Assembly: GCA_947095585.1 (NCBI GenBank)
Contig: OX352761.1
Coordinates: 112,393,890 to 112,457,889 of the forward strand
Source of the DNA: Nephrocerus scutellatus
Taxonomy: Eukaryota; Arthropoda; Insecta; Diptera; Pipunculidae
Direction of reading: 5' to 3'
DNA length: 64,000 bases
Shown piece by piece: positions 35,441 to 47,469 of the stretch. Under the pieces are notes generated by a model, which saw nothing but the letters and a program-made list of their open reading frames with translations, was not told the origin of the DNA and made no database searches. Every line of letters starts with the position of its first letter. The first letter of the stretch is position 1. Made by a program: the position numbers and the translations under genes.

Positions 35441-37327
35441 TAAAACCAATCTTTATATCTAAGTTAAATACATGTCATTAAGAATTAAGTAAAACTTAAT
35501 AAAAATAATAAAAAATAAACAGTGAATTGTAAAATGAGTTTTAATTTATTTCTTTTTTTTCCTTTCATTCCAGGCGGACGTTATTGCGCTCAAGACCAGA
35601 CGACAGACGACACTGCCTATCATTTTTTTAGCTTTTTTAGTTTCGAAATTACCTAAAACGACGAGAAAATATGTTGTTGTGTGCTTTTGTTTTTGTTTCG
35701 AGTATAATTTTAATAATTCTGAAGGGAAGCAATTATGTTTTTAGTTCTCAAAAGATATTTTATTGCATAATCGTGTAACAGAAACGCAACGATATATTTC
35801 AGATCGTTAGTCGAGCTCTTATCATTCAACTAAAGAGGTTACATATCAATATATATTGAAATCAATAACCAATAACAATTTCGATTAATGTTCTTCTTCT
35901 ATAATAAAATAAAAATAAACTACGACTTTTCAGACTCCATACGGAGCATTCGTTATCTTAAATTAAAGAGGATTACTCTTATCACAGACTGTATATATGT
36001 ATCTATGGTGTATGTTTCAATATGTACATATTTCAAACTGAAGATTTCATTCATTTTCTTAACCAAAATATGAAAATATCGAGCTCGAACTAAATGCCTA
36101 TTATTGTTAAAAAATTCCAATATAAATTCGAAATTATTCCCGACATTTTGTATTTATTGCAAAATCATTGTGATAAATTGGCCAAATTGTTGTCCCAAGA
36201 AGCAATCCAAGTGGAAACATTTGTAAGAGGAACATTCCAGCAAGAGGAATTCTAATATTTATGGCATTCTCGGCACATTACGCAGCTAATTTCGTGCTCC
36301 TTTGTATATATTTATAATATTTGTAGAGCAACTCGAAATGTCCTCAAAGTGCAATAAGTGACAAAAGTGTGAGCTGGGGAAATTCACATTTTCCACCCTT
36401 GCACACAACTTCCTCATCACCTAATAAAGAAACAAACAAATGCTGATATAGAAAAACATCATCCATGATTGGATGATTCGTTCCGGATATTTTGACCGAT
36501 TGATATCAATATTTTGTGTTCGCTTTTTTTTTTCTTCTGTCAAAGGGACAATTTGTCATAATAACGTACGTACACAAGTGTTTAAGATCTCGATCATAGG
36601 GTTTCTTTGTTATTACGAGAAAACTACGTAAACGTTGTCCACAGTCAGTCAATAAAGTGTGATGCTTGCAGGACCCTTTCGACCGACTCAGCTATAACGA
36701 AATAACTTTTTAGGTCCAAAACACGATAGAGTCATCTTTCAGAGCAATCACTTAAAACAAATGATAGCAATTTCAGGCGTAAGAGGTAGATATAAGCAAA
36801 TAATATGCTTAAGCTTTATGAGAGCATATTTATAAGGATTACAGCTTCTCTCCTTTATTGAGGACACATAATCAAATATAAAATGTAATATCTGTGGACG
36901 ATGCATATTTATTGTAGTGCACATCATTCATGCGACAAAGAAAAAAAGACAATCTGTGATTGTTGTTGAATCCTTTCCAGTGATGACCACAAAAATGGGT
37001 TTCAATGGTCATTTGTATAGATTTCCAGGTTTCACTAACTTATGGTGGGTAGGTGTGATAAAAAACCACACCAGAGCACTCAGACCGTCGGTCAGTCTCT
37101 TATCCTTTACTCAACTTTTTTCCAAAACTCGATAACTCTCTCTGTAATTTATACCAAAGTGTGACATAGAAACTTACATAGGTAAATTATGTAGATAAAC
37201 CGTGCTATCGAGTTGAGTTGGAGCTTTTTAAACTCAATAAAAACTACAAGACCACGAGGCGAATCCTAGTTATATAGTCAAAGAACAAATAAAGGACATT
37301 ATATAGTTATTAGAAGGAACAATAAAA
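35441..37327. other. AT-rich stretch, no gene recognised
   Basis: About 1.9 kb. Near 35575 a strong pyrimidine tract plus CAG resembles a 3' splice site (see findings). Otherwise nothing is supported. Confidence 0.4.
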
Positions 37328-37370
37328 TAATAATATTCGGCGCGACAGACCGTTGCGGTCCAAGGCGGAG
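37328..37370 (-). repeat. SINE 3'-end fragment, copy E
   Basis: The plus strand reads AATAATATTCGGCGCGACAG then ACCGTTGCGGTCCAAGGC: the reverse complement of the SINE terminus and (ATT) tail. Confidence 0.75.
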
Positions 37371-37779
37371 GGACAATTGCCTTGGTTTTCATTGGCAGCG
37401 TAAGAAGAAACAAAAATCTATAATCTATTCTGTTATGCACAGAAAAAATTATGGGCTTTCCATCGATCGAACCACGCTGATAACTCAGAGGGGTTGGAAA
37501 ACGTTCCAAAATAAAAAGAAGTATTTTCTTTATATAACTGGTCGCTATTATTTAGCGATAGCAATGTGGAGGCTGCCTTTGATGCAAACACAAACATGAT
37601 CCTTATTGGTATGAGATACTTTATCTCTTCCAGGAATAAGTCTGTCAAACTGCAGGAAAATGGATGGTATGACTCGAGCTCTAAGGAGGATTCCAGGATA
37701 AGAGAGGTATGCTTTCGGTTGTACAAAGTAAAACCTACTGAGGAAAACCGAAATTGGCCATTACATTGAGCCACTCACA
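37371..37779. other. No gene recognised
   Basis: About 400 bp. Overlapping frames 37433-37774 minus and 37566-37769 plus have no recognisable domain. Confidence 0.4.
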
Positions 37780-38021
37780 ATCCAGACCTACAGGTCTTGC
37801 GAAAGGTGGTTAAAAAATACCTCACAAAACTATCTAATGCCGCTATTTCAATCCATCATTTATGGTATTTAGGACTTAGACACTTACAAATTTCAGCTCT
37901 CTAGGTCATGTGGACGGTGGTTAAAAATGACCTAAAAAAAGTAGAAAAAAAAATTTTCTACCCGTTACACGCGCCATACACACGACATATGCCAAATATA
38001 AGAATGCTATTTAGGACTTAG
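37780..38021 (-). repeat. Dispersed block of the 57-kb satellite family (two to three cores)
   Basis: GGACTTAGACACTTACAAAT, TTCAGCTCTCTAGGTCATGT and GGTGGTTAAAAATGACCT (37871-37935) are the reverse complement of the core at 57.5 kb. A weaker core lies at 37790-37825. The block resumes at 38202 after an RTE insertion. Confidence 0.8.
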
Positions 38022-38201
38022 GATTTATGGAACACGACAGCGAGGCCGGCCAAGCCTACGCTGGAAGGTTGGCGTAGACCAGGACGCCCAGAGTTTAGGG
38101 ATGGCAAACTGGATGACATCGGCTCGAAATCGGGACCGGTGGAGAGACTTTTTGCGGGAGGCCAGGACCGGACCCCGGTTGTAGAGCCAAATATGATGAT
38201 G
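38022..38201 (+). mobile_element. 5'-truncated RTE LINE insertion with 13-bp target duplication
   Basis: Plus-strand reading YGT-type RQRGRPSLRWKVGVDQDAQS then NWMTSARNRDRWRDFLREAR: the C terminus of an RTE element, followed by GGACCCCGGTTGTAGAGCCA and an ATGATGATG tail. Flanks ATTTAGGACTTAG (38009-38021) and ATTTTGGACTTAG (38202-38214) look like a target-site duplication within the satellite block. Confidence 0.83.
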
Positions 38202-38299
38202 ATTTTGGACTTAGACACTTATAAAATTTCAGCTCTCTAGGTCGTGTGGAAGTTGGTTACAAAGGACCTCAAATAAGACGAAAAAAAAATTTCAATTGA
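38202..38299 (-). repeat. Dispersed satellite block, continuation
   Basis: TTGGACTTAGACACTTATAA, TTTCAGCTCTCTAGGTCGTG, TGGAAGTTGGTTACAAAGGA and CCTCAAATAAGACGAAAAAA: one full core in reverse orientation. Confidence 0.8.
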
Positions 38300-38830
38300 A
38301 TTTCGCGTGGGCGTTAAGGAAAATGAGGAGAACTACGTACGAAGATGGGCTTGAGGGTAAACTGATGAGCATTAAGAGCGCCAAGATTATTGCGGTTGAA
38401 TTCAAGGATAGGTGGCATGCAGCTGGCTATATTTCTTGAGCACCGCTGGTGGAAGAAGCGATCAAACAGTGACAAGCAGAGAAACGTTCTTGCGGTGTTG
38501 AAACACTCTACACGTTCAAGAGAATCTATTAATTTCGCAATGTTTTCGTCACCGACAAGTTTTATCACTCGGTTTTGTATTATAAGCTGATGCAAGGTAG
38601 TTTTAAAAGCACCAGACTTTATATGAGAATAGTACTCCAGTTTAGGGCGAATAAAAGCCTTGTAGATAGTATAGCCAGATCATAGGGATTGAAATATTTC
38701 TTGCACCGGATTAGAAAACTTACATATTACAACGAAGATTGTCGTTAACGTACATTGCGAGTTTTTCAGTTTCCTCGATGCAAGTGCCATTAATGGATAC
38801 GCGTGCGCAAATTATAAAAAAAAATCTTTG
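38300..38830 (-). mobile_element. CR1/jockey-like LINE, RT C-terminal part
   Basis: The minus strand reads GTCIEETEKLAMYVNDNLR (about 38790-38735), GFYSP-type FIRPKLEYYSHI in broken frames, then LHQLIIQNRVIKLVGDENIA then KLIDSLERV (38595-38510), CLSLFDRFFHQRCSRNIASC, and PPILEFNRNNLGALNAHQFT (38440-38360). This is the post-RT region of CR1/jockey-like elements. A satellite core lies directly at its 3' side. Confidence 0.72.
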
Positions 38831-39384
38831 GCCCATTTAGAAGATATTTTTGCAACGGGGGTATCTTGGTCGCTGAGCTATGCTATGCTATGTATAACTC
38901 GTTTATTATTAAATTTTTTTTTCTTTGTTTCTAGAAAATTACGAGAATCTTGTTCTGACCACAAGACACTAATACTTTTTTACTCGTTTTTATTTCAGAA
39001 GTGCTTTGCTAACTCAACGAATTTTCCTAACTCGTTCTAGAAGATAGATTAAGCGGATTTATTACAACCATACAAAAATTTTTATAGGGTGCATTGACCC
39101 AGAGTTGCAAAATTTCAGAAGGCTATTATATACGATTACTGGACAATTTACGAAAATATAAAACATGGAAAAAATATTTTTGTGGGAGCTCCCTGACCAA
39201 AGTGTCCGCCTCCTTCCATAATTCTTTAATAAAAAATTCATAAAAATATAAGGTTTGTAAAAGCAATTCGTATGGTTCCTGAAATTTTTCACATGTGTTT
39301 GGTGTCACAAGATATGTGTTTATAAGTCGCCAGACGTCGTCATCTTTTAAAAATTTGTAGAAGCCTGCTGAAAATTGGCGGCTC
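38831..39384. other. No gene recognised
   Basis: About 550 bp, AT-rich, no supported feature. Confidence 0.4.
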
Positions 39385-39543
39385 GTGTTCGGTACTCCAA
39401 GAAAACGCTAACAGTCATAAACATAAGAATGGGTCCCAAATAGAAAAAGTTTCCATAATTTTTGTGTTCGGTACTCCAAGAAAACGCTAACAGTCATAAA
39501 CCTAAGGAATGGGTCCCAAATAGAAAAAGTTTCCATAATTTTT
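39385..39543 (+). repeat. 79/80-bp tandem duplication, two nearly identical units
   Basis: Unit 1 (39385-39463) and unit 2 (39464-39543) both begin GTGTTCGGTACTCCAAGAAA and end AGTTTCCATAATTTTT. I see only one substitution and one single-base insertion (ACATAAGAATGG versus ACCTAAGGAATGG). Confidence 0.93.
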
Positions 39544-41044
39544 GTACAGACTCCTATTGAGTATTTAAAGAAAAACAAGAAATATCTTATTTTTGAAGTT
39601 GACGAACATTTGTATCGAGGGACCCTATTAATTTTTAAAAGCTCGTGACTGTTTTATGAGAACTTAAACGCTCAAGCACTTTTTACTCAATAAGTTCTTC
39701 AATTTCACTAATTTCACTTGGAACATATTGGATCTGAGCACTGATATTAACGCTCTATGTAATATGTAAAAACAACAAAATCAGCAAAATCTTAGTGGAG
39801 TGAAAGATATCGAAAAGTAAGTCGTAAAATTTTTTCTTAACAGTTGGCGATTCGTATTTGGCCTTTTTGCTCTTTTTTAACTTCTTTTCATTCCTTTTAA
39901 TCCTACAGGTATATACTAGTAATTGCACGTTTAACTGTAATGAGATGTATAAATTCCAAGAAAACAACAACATCAATAAGACAGATCTTACTAAGCGGCT
40001 TATCACGACAATATCATCCCCTTAAAAAAACAATTTTCATGCGCCCAATGTACCTCCTTGGCTAAACAATGTTAATATTTTAAATGCGTAGCACCACACC
40101 CCCTTGTCATAATCACGAGTTAAAAAAAGGAAAATAATGTAAAACCCGCGAGAAAATGAAAACACAACACACAAACAATAAATCTCCCACAGATGAAGGA
40201 AATAGACGCTTAACAAATTTTCCATTTTCAATTGAAAAAGAAATGCAAATCGAAAGGAGGAGGGAAACAAATTGAAATTCGTATACGATTAGAAGAGGAG
40301 ATGCTGGCAATGAGGAAGGTGAACCTTTGTGGAAAACTCACCCAGCGCAGGGAGTGCATTTAAATTATGACTTTTTCACGAAAATCGCCGAATTAAAAAT
40401 ACCAAAAACTGAGAAGCGTAAAACGTAATTTCAAAGCGATAAAATTATACGAGTACTTTTGTGATCGCATATCAGAATTCCCACCGAGCCGTGTGGACGG
40501 TGGAAGTTGTTGCCGCATTGCCGCATTGCCGCATATTGAATACATCAGCAAGTGATGTAGCATATAATGGAGAGGGGAAATAAACGAACGAGAAGAAACC
40601 TTAACGATCATCCGGTTGCCCAGTTTCCTTTCATTCGTCTGGATATGTAATTGTAATACCTTTCCATCGTCTGGTGGCTATTAATGCGGTGATAAATTGC
40701 ATTGGCGGATTCCTACTGGCTACAAATGTCCTTTGACTTTGAAGAGCGTCAGCAGGCGTTGTAATACGTGTTCTTTTGATGTTAGCTATTCAGAAAATGT
40801 TCTTTTTACAATTCTAGTCTTGGACGAAGGAGGGTGGGTCGTGCACACCTTAACAACTGCCTCATTATTGCGTACATTCAAGGAGCACACTTTAAAGGAG
40901 ATGACTGAATAAAGTGTGTGCTTAGCTTTTGAATTTGATACTATTGTTCCTATTGCCATCATCTTTCGTGAACTCGATTTTATTCTTTCTACTAAAAGTG
41001 TAGGCGATCTGTTGCAGATTACATACTATTTACTGTTAATGCCA
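39544..41044. other. AT-rich stretch, no gene recognised
   Basis: About 1.5 kb. A TTGCCGCA triplet repeat lies at 40511-40535. No coding exon is supported. Confidence 0.45.
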
Positions 41045-41776
41045 TCTCGCGAATAATTTGAGTATTGTTGGATTCCAATGCCTCAATCGTAGCTGGTTTA
41101 TCCACAAAACATTTAGACTTTACATACCCCCACAAAAAAAGTCCAAAAATATGATATTACACGATCTTGGTGGCCAATCCACCGGTCCGAAACGAGAGAT
41201 CAATTGCTCACCGAAACGAGGACGCAGTAAGTCCATTGTGTCACGGGCTGTATGGGATGTAGCGCCGTCTTGTTGGAACCAAAAGTCGTGGAGATCACGG
41301 GCTTCAATTTCCGCCATCAAAAAGTCGTTTATCATGGCGCGATAGCGTTCGCCATTCACTGGTACATTGGCGCCTGCCTCGTCTTTGAAGAAATATGGGC
41401 CGATGACTCCTCCAGCCCATTGGCCGGACCAAACGGTAGTTTTCAATGGATGTAATGGCAGTTCGTGAATGGCTTCGGGTTACACTTCAGCCAAAATACG
41501 GCAATTTTGCTTATTGACGAAGCCATTAAGCCAAAAATGGGCCTCATCGCTGAACATCATAAGTTGGCCTAAGCACGCGATGAAAACTTTTTACAGAGCG
41601 TCGATTTTCGTAATACAATTGTACGATTTGTAAACGTTGTTAAGGCGTTAGTCTTTCCACAATGAAATGTCAATGAATATTGAATAAAATTATGTATTAA
41701 GTTTGACAGTAGTTACTCGTTACATGTCAAAAAAAATTCTATTGGAAAAAGTACCTCCAATCTGATCACCCTTTAT
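41045..41776 (-). mobile_element. DD41D (rosa-type) mariner-like element, internally deleted and 3'-truncated
   Basis: Minus strand, from the right end: terminal sequence AAAGGGTGATCAGATTGGAG (41773-41754), then an N-terminal HTH remnant (RLQIVQLYYENRRSVKSFHR, about 41645-41590) after an in-frame stop. The reading then passes directly to FSDEAHFWLNGFVNKQN (about 41560-41510), a stop, then LHPLKTTVWSGQWAGGVIGP, YRAMINDFL, DFWFQQDGATSHTARD (41240-41225) and PVDWPPRSCNIIFLDFF. All three catalytic Asp remain (SDEAHF, QQDGA, FLDFF) and 41 residues separate the last two, which defines DD41D. The internal deletion removes about 115 residues between the HTH and first Asp. Downstream frames are broken, and the far terminal repeat is not found. 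Confidence 0.88.
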
Positions 41777-42870
41777 ATAGTTTTGAGCTAATTTTGCCAT
41801 CTACCTATGACTCGGGAAACTTTTTCAAAGTACCCCCGCGGGACACTTTAAATAATATGGTATTGGTATGAAATTTTTCGCAAGCGACGTTGGCAAAATA
41901 TTTCATGGAAGATTTATGCTGAAATATGTTTCTGAAAATTCATTATATATTCATAAATCCACCAGCCGCAATAATAATTTGTGGTGTATGTATCTTACGA
42001 TAGGAATTGATATTTAAATCATAGAACTCCAACCTCAACCGCCATCAGCATCTGGTTTTGAGAGGCACTTTTCATTTCAGTTGACTATCACTTTTTCTAA
42101 CTGAATCAACAAGCGTCGTACTTGTACTAAAACCATCCAAAACCTGATTACACCAAATAGAGCAACAGATCTCCCATTATTTCCCAACGTGGCTATTGCC
42201 ATTATAATTTCTTGAAGCAGAAAACTCAAAACGCAATAATTTATTCCAATTTAATAGAAGTTGCTGGTGTCTCTTGAGACATCCATCCACACTGTCTCTA
42301 AGCTATCTTTTGAGATGTGAAAAAGTACAAATAAATGAATGAATATTTTTGGCAAATAAAAGCCCAAAAGATGAAACACCGCGATAGACGCGTCCTTTTT
42401 TTAATTTACAGTTGTTGGCCATTTGTAGAGAGTGTAATGCTTAAGAAGAATCAACTCCACTTCAGCACTCCTTTGTTCATTATTCATTGTTATGTCATGT
42501 GTCAGATGAGATGAATGTATGTGTGTGTTATATGAATAAGAAATGTTAATTGCGTGACATTAATTTGCATTCAACACAGAAAATAGATTAATTGAAAAGG
42601 ATCTGGTAATTGAAGCGGGAAGTCGCAGTATCTACGTATAAATATTTCCGTTTTCGAACTGAAGTCATCTAGTTAAACACTCTAAACTTGTGGGCGTCAT
42701 ATTTAACGATAACCTTTGCTCTTTTTTGGGAGGGTTAGTCCACCAGAATTGATTTAAAAGAAACTTACACGCAAGTACTCAGACTATTGGCTTATTGTCC
42801 TGCATGGAGTCTATCAAGATAACTTTTACGCACCACTTTTCTTTACTTAATTTAATTTCTACGAGTGTAG
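41777..42870. other. AT-rich stretch, no gene recognised
   Basis: About 1.1 kb, no supported feature. Confidence 0.45.
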
Positions 42871-43640
42871 TACGAGGGTGGGTTAATAAGTCCCTGAAAA
42901 ATGAAATAAGGAACACTCTTTTCGGCATAAAAACATTTTAGTTTTCAACATAGTCTCCTTTTAGCTCGATACACTTCATCCAACGTTTCTCCAATTTGTT
43001 GATGCCCTCCAAATAATACGATTTCTCGAGCCCCTCAAAATAAGCATTTGTTTCAGCGATGACCTCTTCATTTGACCCAAATCTCTTACCTCCAAGCCAT
43101 TTCTTCATGTTTGGAAACAAGAAATAGTCGCAGGGGGCTAAATCTGGGGAATATGCTTGATAAGGGAGGAGTTCGTAGCCTAACTCATGCAATTTTGCCA
43201 TTGCGACTGCGGACTTGTGCGCCGGTGCGTTTTTCTGGTGAAAAAGAACTTTTCTCTTCGCCAAATGCGGCCGTTTTTGCTTCAAATCGGCTTGGAATCG
43301 ATTCAGAAGTTCTGCGTAATATGCGCCGATGATCGTTTTACCCTTGTCAAGGTAATCGATGTAAATAACACCGCGCGCATCCCAAAAAACTGTCCTTGAC
43401 TGACCTTGTTTGCTGACAAACTCACCTTGGCCTTCTTCGGCTTCGATTCACCAGGAGAAGTCAATTGTTTTGACTGTTCCTTGGTTTCTGGTGTGTTGTG
43501 GTGCATCGAGGTTTTAACCACGGTTACGGTTACGAATTTTTCGAATTTTTCTGGAACATCGCCAAAGACACTTTTGAAGTTGTCAAACGAATGCGCTTTT
43601 TGTCAGTTGTGAGCAAAGTTTATGTTTCTGTTATCATTCA
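42871..43640 (-). mobile_element. DD34D mariner remnant, different family from the DD41D copies
   Basis: Minus strand: VVKTSMHHNTPETKEQSKQL then TSPGESKPKKAKVSLSANKV (43510-43410), a frameshift, then FWDARGVIYIDYLDKGKTII (43390-43330), LLNRFQADLKQKRPHLAKRK, LFHQKNAPAHKSAVAMAKLH and YQAYSPDLAPCDYFLFPNMK, ending ELKGDYVEN with a stop at about 42938. The second catalytic Asp is replaced (HQKNAPAH instead of HQDNAPAH) and the third (CDYFLF) is kept. A 3' terminal repeat TACGAGGGTGGGTTAATAAG lies at 42871-42890. The first-Asp region (VTVDET) is degenerate and the 5' end is missing. Confidence 0.88.
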
Positions 43641-44599
43641 AAAGTTTCAGAATCACTATCATTCAGTTAGTATAGTGATGATATTTCAAATGAATTTCAA
43701 AATTTAAGAATTTCACAGTTCAACAATTTCAATGCTTGAGAATGTACGTGCGTGCATGCATGAGTGAGTATGGACAATTAGTATCTTGATAAACTTTCAT
43801 CGCGGCTAAAAGTTCCGAGTGTATTTTGGTCACAGCCTAAGTCCGTATATAAGTAATCAGAAGGAAAGTCTTGTATCCGTACGAGTATGCAAGTTCCGAT
43901 CTGATCATAAACTAATTTCTTAATTACTCTTGATAGTTTTAAAGTAAACTGGCGCATATTTGTAACTGTATTCGCCTGTTGCAAAGGAGTGCACTTGTTC
44001 GAACTTCACTAATTGTATAGAATCAATTCTAGATATCCTGTTCCCAGATGTGGATCGAGGAGGCTGCTGTATATTACTCGATCTATGGGTAGGACACTTG
44101 GAACAACTCGGTAGATAAAATAACTGGACTGCTGGTACTTAGAGTGTCTAGATGGCATCTGTCTCTGCATTTAGTAGCTCGGTCATACAAACATGAAGGT
44201 CTGTGAGAAAGCCTAGGATAGCTTGTTATCCTAGTGGCAAATGATGTGGTTCGAGCTTCCGGATGGATGTGCTATTAGAGTTTGCTTTTTCATCGCCCTG
44301 GCACTTCGATAAGGTTGTTGGATATGCCCCACTGATTAGGATGAGGATAACCGAGTCTGTCTGCCGACTTTGGATGAGGACCCAGTTTTGTTCTAGGGAT
44401 GCAACGTGAGGGCTGTTGGCTTACTACCCAAATGCAAGTAAAGCATTAATTGGTACTCCAGTATAGGTACTGATGTAGCTGGTGTGATATATATGATGTA
44501 AATCAACAGGTTGCCGTGAACCAAAGACCGGCAAGCATTTAAGATAGGTCCTGCTCTTACCATTGAGTGAAGACTGGCATACCTGCTTCACATGTGGAC
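43641..44599. other. No gene recognised; possible decayed retroelement
   Basis: About 960 bp. 44000-44560 is less AT-rich than its surroundings and lies 3' (minus sense) of the BEL/Pao-like piece, so it could be the rest of that element. I see no LTR. Confidence 0.35.
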
Positions 44600-44865
44600 A
44601 GTGATTGGCGTATTCCTAATCCGTGTACGAAGACGATCGTGGGATTGAGTTTTCCAGAAAGGTGTCCACGGAAATCCAAAGGCTGCTTATTGTTCGCATG
44701 CATTACCACAACATCACCGCCATTTATAATGCTTTCTTTCATATGCAGCGGTAAATTTGATATCACCTGTTCGCTGCCGAAATTTTTTATTAGAGTATTC
44801 CACGAAAGGTTGAACATCAACATCAATCAAATCTTCAATCAGTTCTGCATGTATATTAGGCTTGA
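44600..44865 (-). mobile_element. Possible BEL/Pao-type integrase C-terminal fragment
   Basis: The minus strand reads LIEDLIDVDVQPFVEYSNKK, then after a frameshift INGGDVVVMHANNKQPLDF, and in another frame HDRLRTRIRNTPITVHM. The GDVVxxxxxNKxPLxW...DGxxRxxxxR pattern is that of the domain after the BEL/Pao integrase core. The match is short and broken. Confidence 0.4.
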
Positions 44866-47469
44866 TAGTGCTGCGGTTATATTTTTCTTCTTACTACGTT
44901 GTCAAATTCCTTAAGGCTGATGAACAACCTACATAGTTGTGTCAGTTTCTTTGGGATGCGAAATACACCCATAGCATAATAAGATTCCTTTCTGGCTATA
45001 GTACTCGTACGCTCTTAAAGCCAATATGAAGCTTTAAGCTCAGATAGTAAGCAAACAAATCATGATGGAAACTCAATTGACATCGACTCGATGTTGGTGT
45101 TCTTGCAACGCTCACTTTGCTTAATTGCTCAGCTTAAATCGAAGGTTTGGTATGTTTTTTTAAATTTTCTTTATTAACTTCGCGTGTATTTGTTTGTTTG
45201 TGGCTGGCATAATCTTTTGATCAATTTTTAACCCACTTCCTAAAGTTACAAAAGTTAATCTCTGTGATAAATAATTTAATATCCGTCTGCTGTCGTCAAG
45301 CAGATAACCAAAGTGCATCGGAAATTCACATGAACGCCTATTTTTCCATGAGGTTCCCAGGAAAACAGAACAGATGATGAAATTCTATTACCTGTAAAAT
45401 CTTATTACAGGAAAATAACTTCCATAAAATAACAAGAATCTTGCGTCTAATAAACGATAAGGCGGCAAACAGCGTGTAAAAGCAATTCAATTTTCTCGCA
45501 AACAAACAGGAGTCACGCTCACGACTCACAAATGAAAAACTGTGGCTGATATGGCTGATATGGCTGATATGGCTGAAATGCAATGCAACCAGCCTACTTC
45601 TAAATATGTTCTATAATCTTATTCGATGGCAAAATATGCAAATTTGTACTCTGCGTTTTATCTATCGGAACATTGATTGCGAGCCTTAATCTGGAATATG
45701 GATAAGGGGTACAGGCCGCAGCTATCACTTCGCGCTGATGTTGACATTGTTATGCGGATACGATTTATGGAATATGTTTGCCTATATCGTCGGTTTCACC
45801 CTTTTTCCATACAATGTTACATAATAATAATAACAATAAAGTTTTATATCCATTCCGCGGGAAAAAGTTCTTGTTGCTTCCTGTTTCCTTTTACGGAGAA
45901 AGTCGAAAAAAACGAAACTACTTACGCCTGAGCAATAAATCTTTCGTCGTCTTTTGTCGAACAATTCCGTGCGATTGACACACCAATAAACCCAATCCTT
46001 AATGTTCTCAAAGCAACAAAAATACCTACTAACACCCCTTTCGTTTGACTTTATAGGATCGAAGCAAATGTATCGCTTGCTCCTCTACACAGATGAGGCC
46101 CATTGAATGAACAGATTTATCTACCGTCAAGGGGGTTTTGCGAAAATAACTTTTGGAATTCAATAAGTAGAAAGGCCAAATACGTATTTCACAGATCCTA
46201 ATGAAGGGTTGACAATAATAATAATCCTCGCTGAAAGGTTTTCAATGAAATTACCGAAAATTTTCTCTGAAAATGTAAACATATCCGCGGAGCAAACTTT
46301 ACAATTCATAAATATATACGAACGGAGGAAAAACACTTCTCTTGCAATAGAATAAGTAGCTGTAGGACATATTTTGAAAAGTTAATAAACCGCGAATTTT
46401 GTTTTTTTTTTTCTTTTCTTTCCTTCTCACTCTTTTTCTTTGCCTCGTCAAATTGCAATTTGCTGTGATATCTTTTGCGTCGGAATTGGACTTATCTGAG
46501 ACACACACAACTGATGAGCTCCGAACTATTGGCGAAGACATCAAAGCCAATTGCGCGAGTACTCGAGTCGTAATGTACCCTTTATTATTTTTTGAAAAGT
46601 CATCGAAATCGCCTATAGAATATGTAATAAAAAATAAATAAAAAAAAATTGAAATGCAAATTTCATTTGTGTGGAAAAAGATTTTACTTCAGTTGCGAAG
46701 GGCTCTTTACACATACCCCAGTCCGTCAAGTAGTATTTTGGATTGGGTTTTCCGCTGCGCTCCATGGGATATTTCCTGTACACTACACATCCCTAAATTT
46801 AAAACATGTGAGTGGTATATTTTGATTTTAAATTTTTTTTTCTTCTCGGATCTAATTTTGTGTCGTTTGGTTGAAAGTTAACACGGCATTGCAGCATATG
46901 TTCAATTTAGGAAAAGTTGCGAAAATACTTTGTTTGCCAGAAAAATCATCTCCAAGACTATGCGAAACGCAATTGGAATATTAAATATACTCCTGTTTGT
47001 GTGTGGTAAACAAAGCAAGGATTTTATTTAAAAAAATCATTGCTTAAAAAATTTGGCTACGTTGACATGTAGGAAAGTAAATTACGAGGACTTGGTACTC
47101 GACAGAAAGCTTTTGATTTAAGAATTGGTCAGCTATAGACATTTTCAAGGAGACCAGTAATAGCTATACAATACAGAACGATATGCAACACCTTACAATA
47201 CAAGACTTGGTATATTGTAAATGTTTGTAGATTAAGCGATTTAATCAATAAAGGACGTAGTAGAGTGGGGTTAATGTCAATATGAAGGTTGTAATTTTTC
47301 AAGTCATTCCTTCTTTGTCATTCGAATTTTAAGTAAGGGTTTGTGATCGTAAATCAAAATACATAAAATACAAAATACAACTTGTAAAGCCACCGTTCAG
47401 TTTTCATGATTTGTAAGGTATATCTGCGGCCAGCTATTAGCATCAGAACAGGGAAAATCTTAATTAGCT
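44866..47469. other. AT-rich stretch, no gene recognised
   Basis: About 2.6 kb. It contains a four-copy ATGGCTGAT tandem repeat (45542-45578). The frames at 45677-45978 and 46399-46641 have no recognisable domain. Confidence 0.45.
45542..45578 (+). repeat. 9-bp tandem repeat, four copies of ATGGCTGAT
   Basis: TGGCTGATATGGCTGATATG repeated in register, with the last copy changed to ATGGCTGAA. Confidence 0.9.

Noticed and set aside
44557..44826. Frame containing TIVFVHGLGIRQS, reminiscent of an alpha/beta hydrolase
   Set aside because: The resemblance covers only a few residues in a frame that also reads as a retroelement GDVV motif upstream. No nucleophile elbow or fold context.
45677..45978. 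Overlapping plus-strand frames of 84 and 66 aa
   Set aside because: Both read through an ATA/ACA microsatellite-like tract and have no homology that I can recognise.
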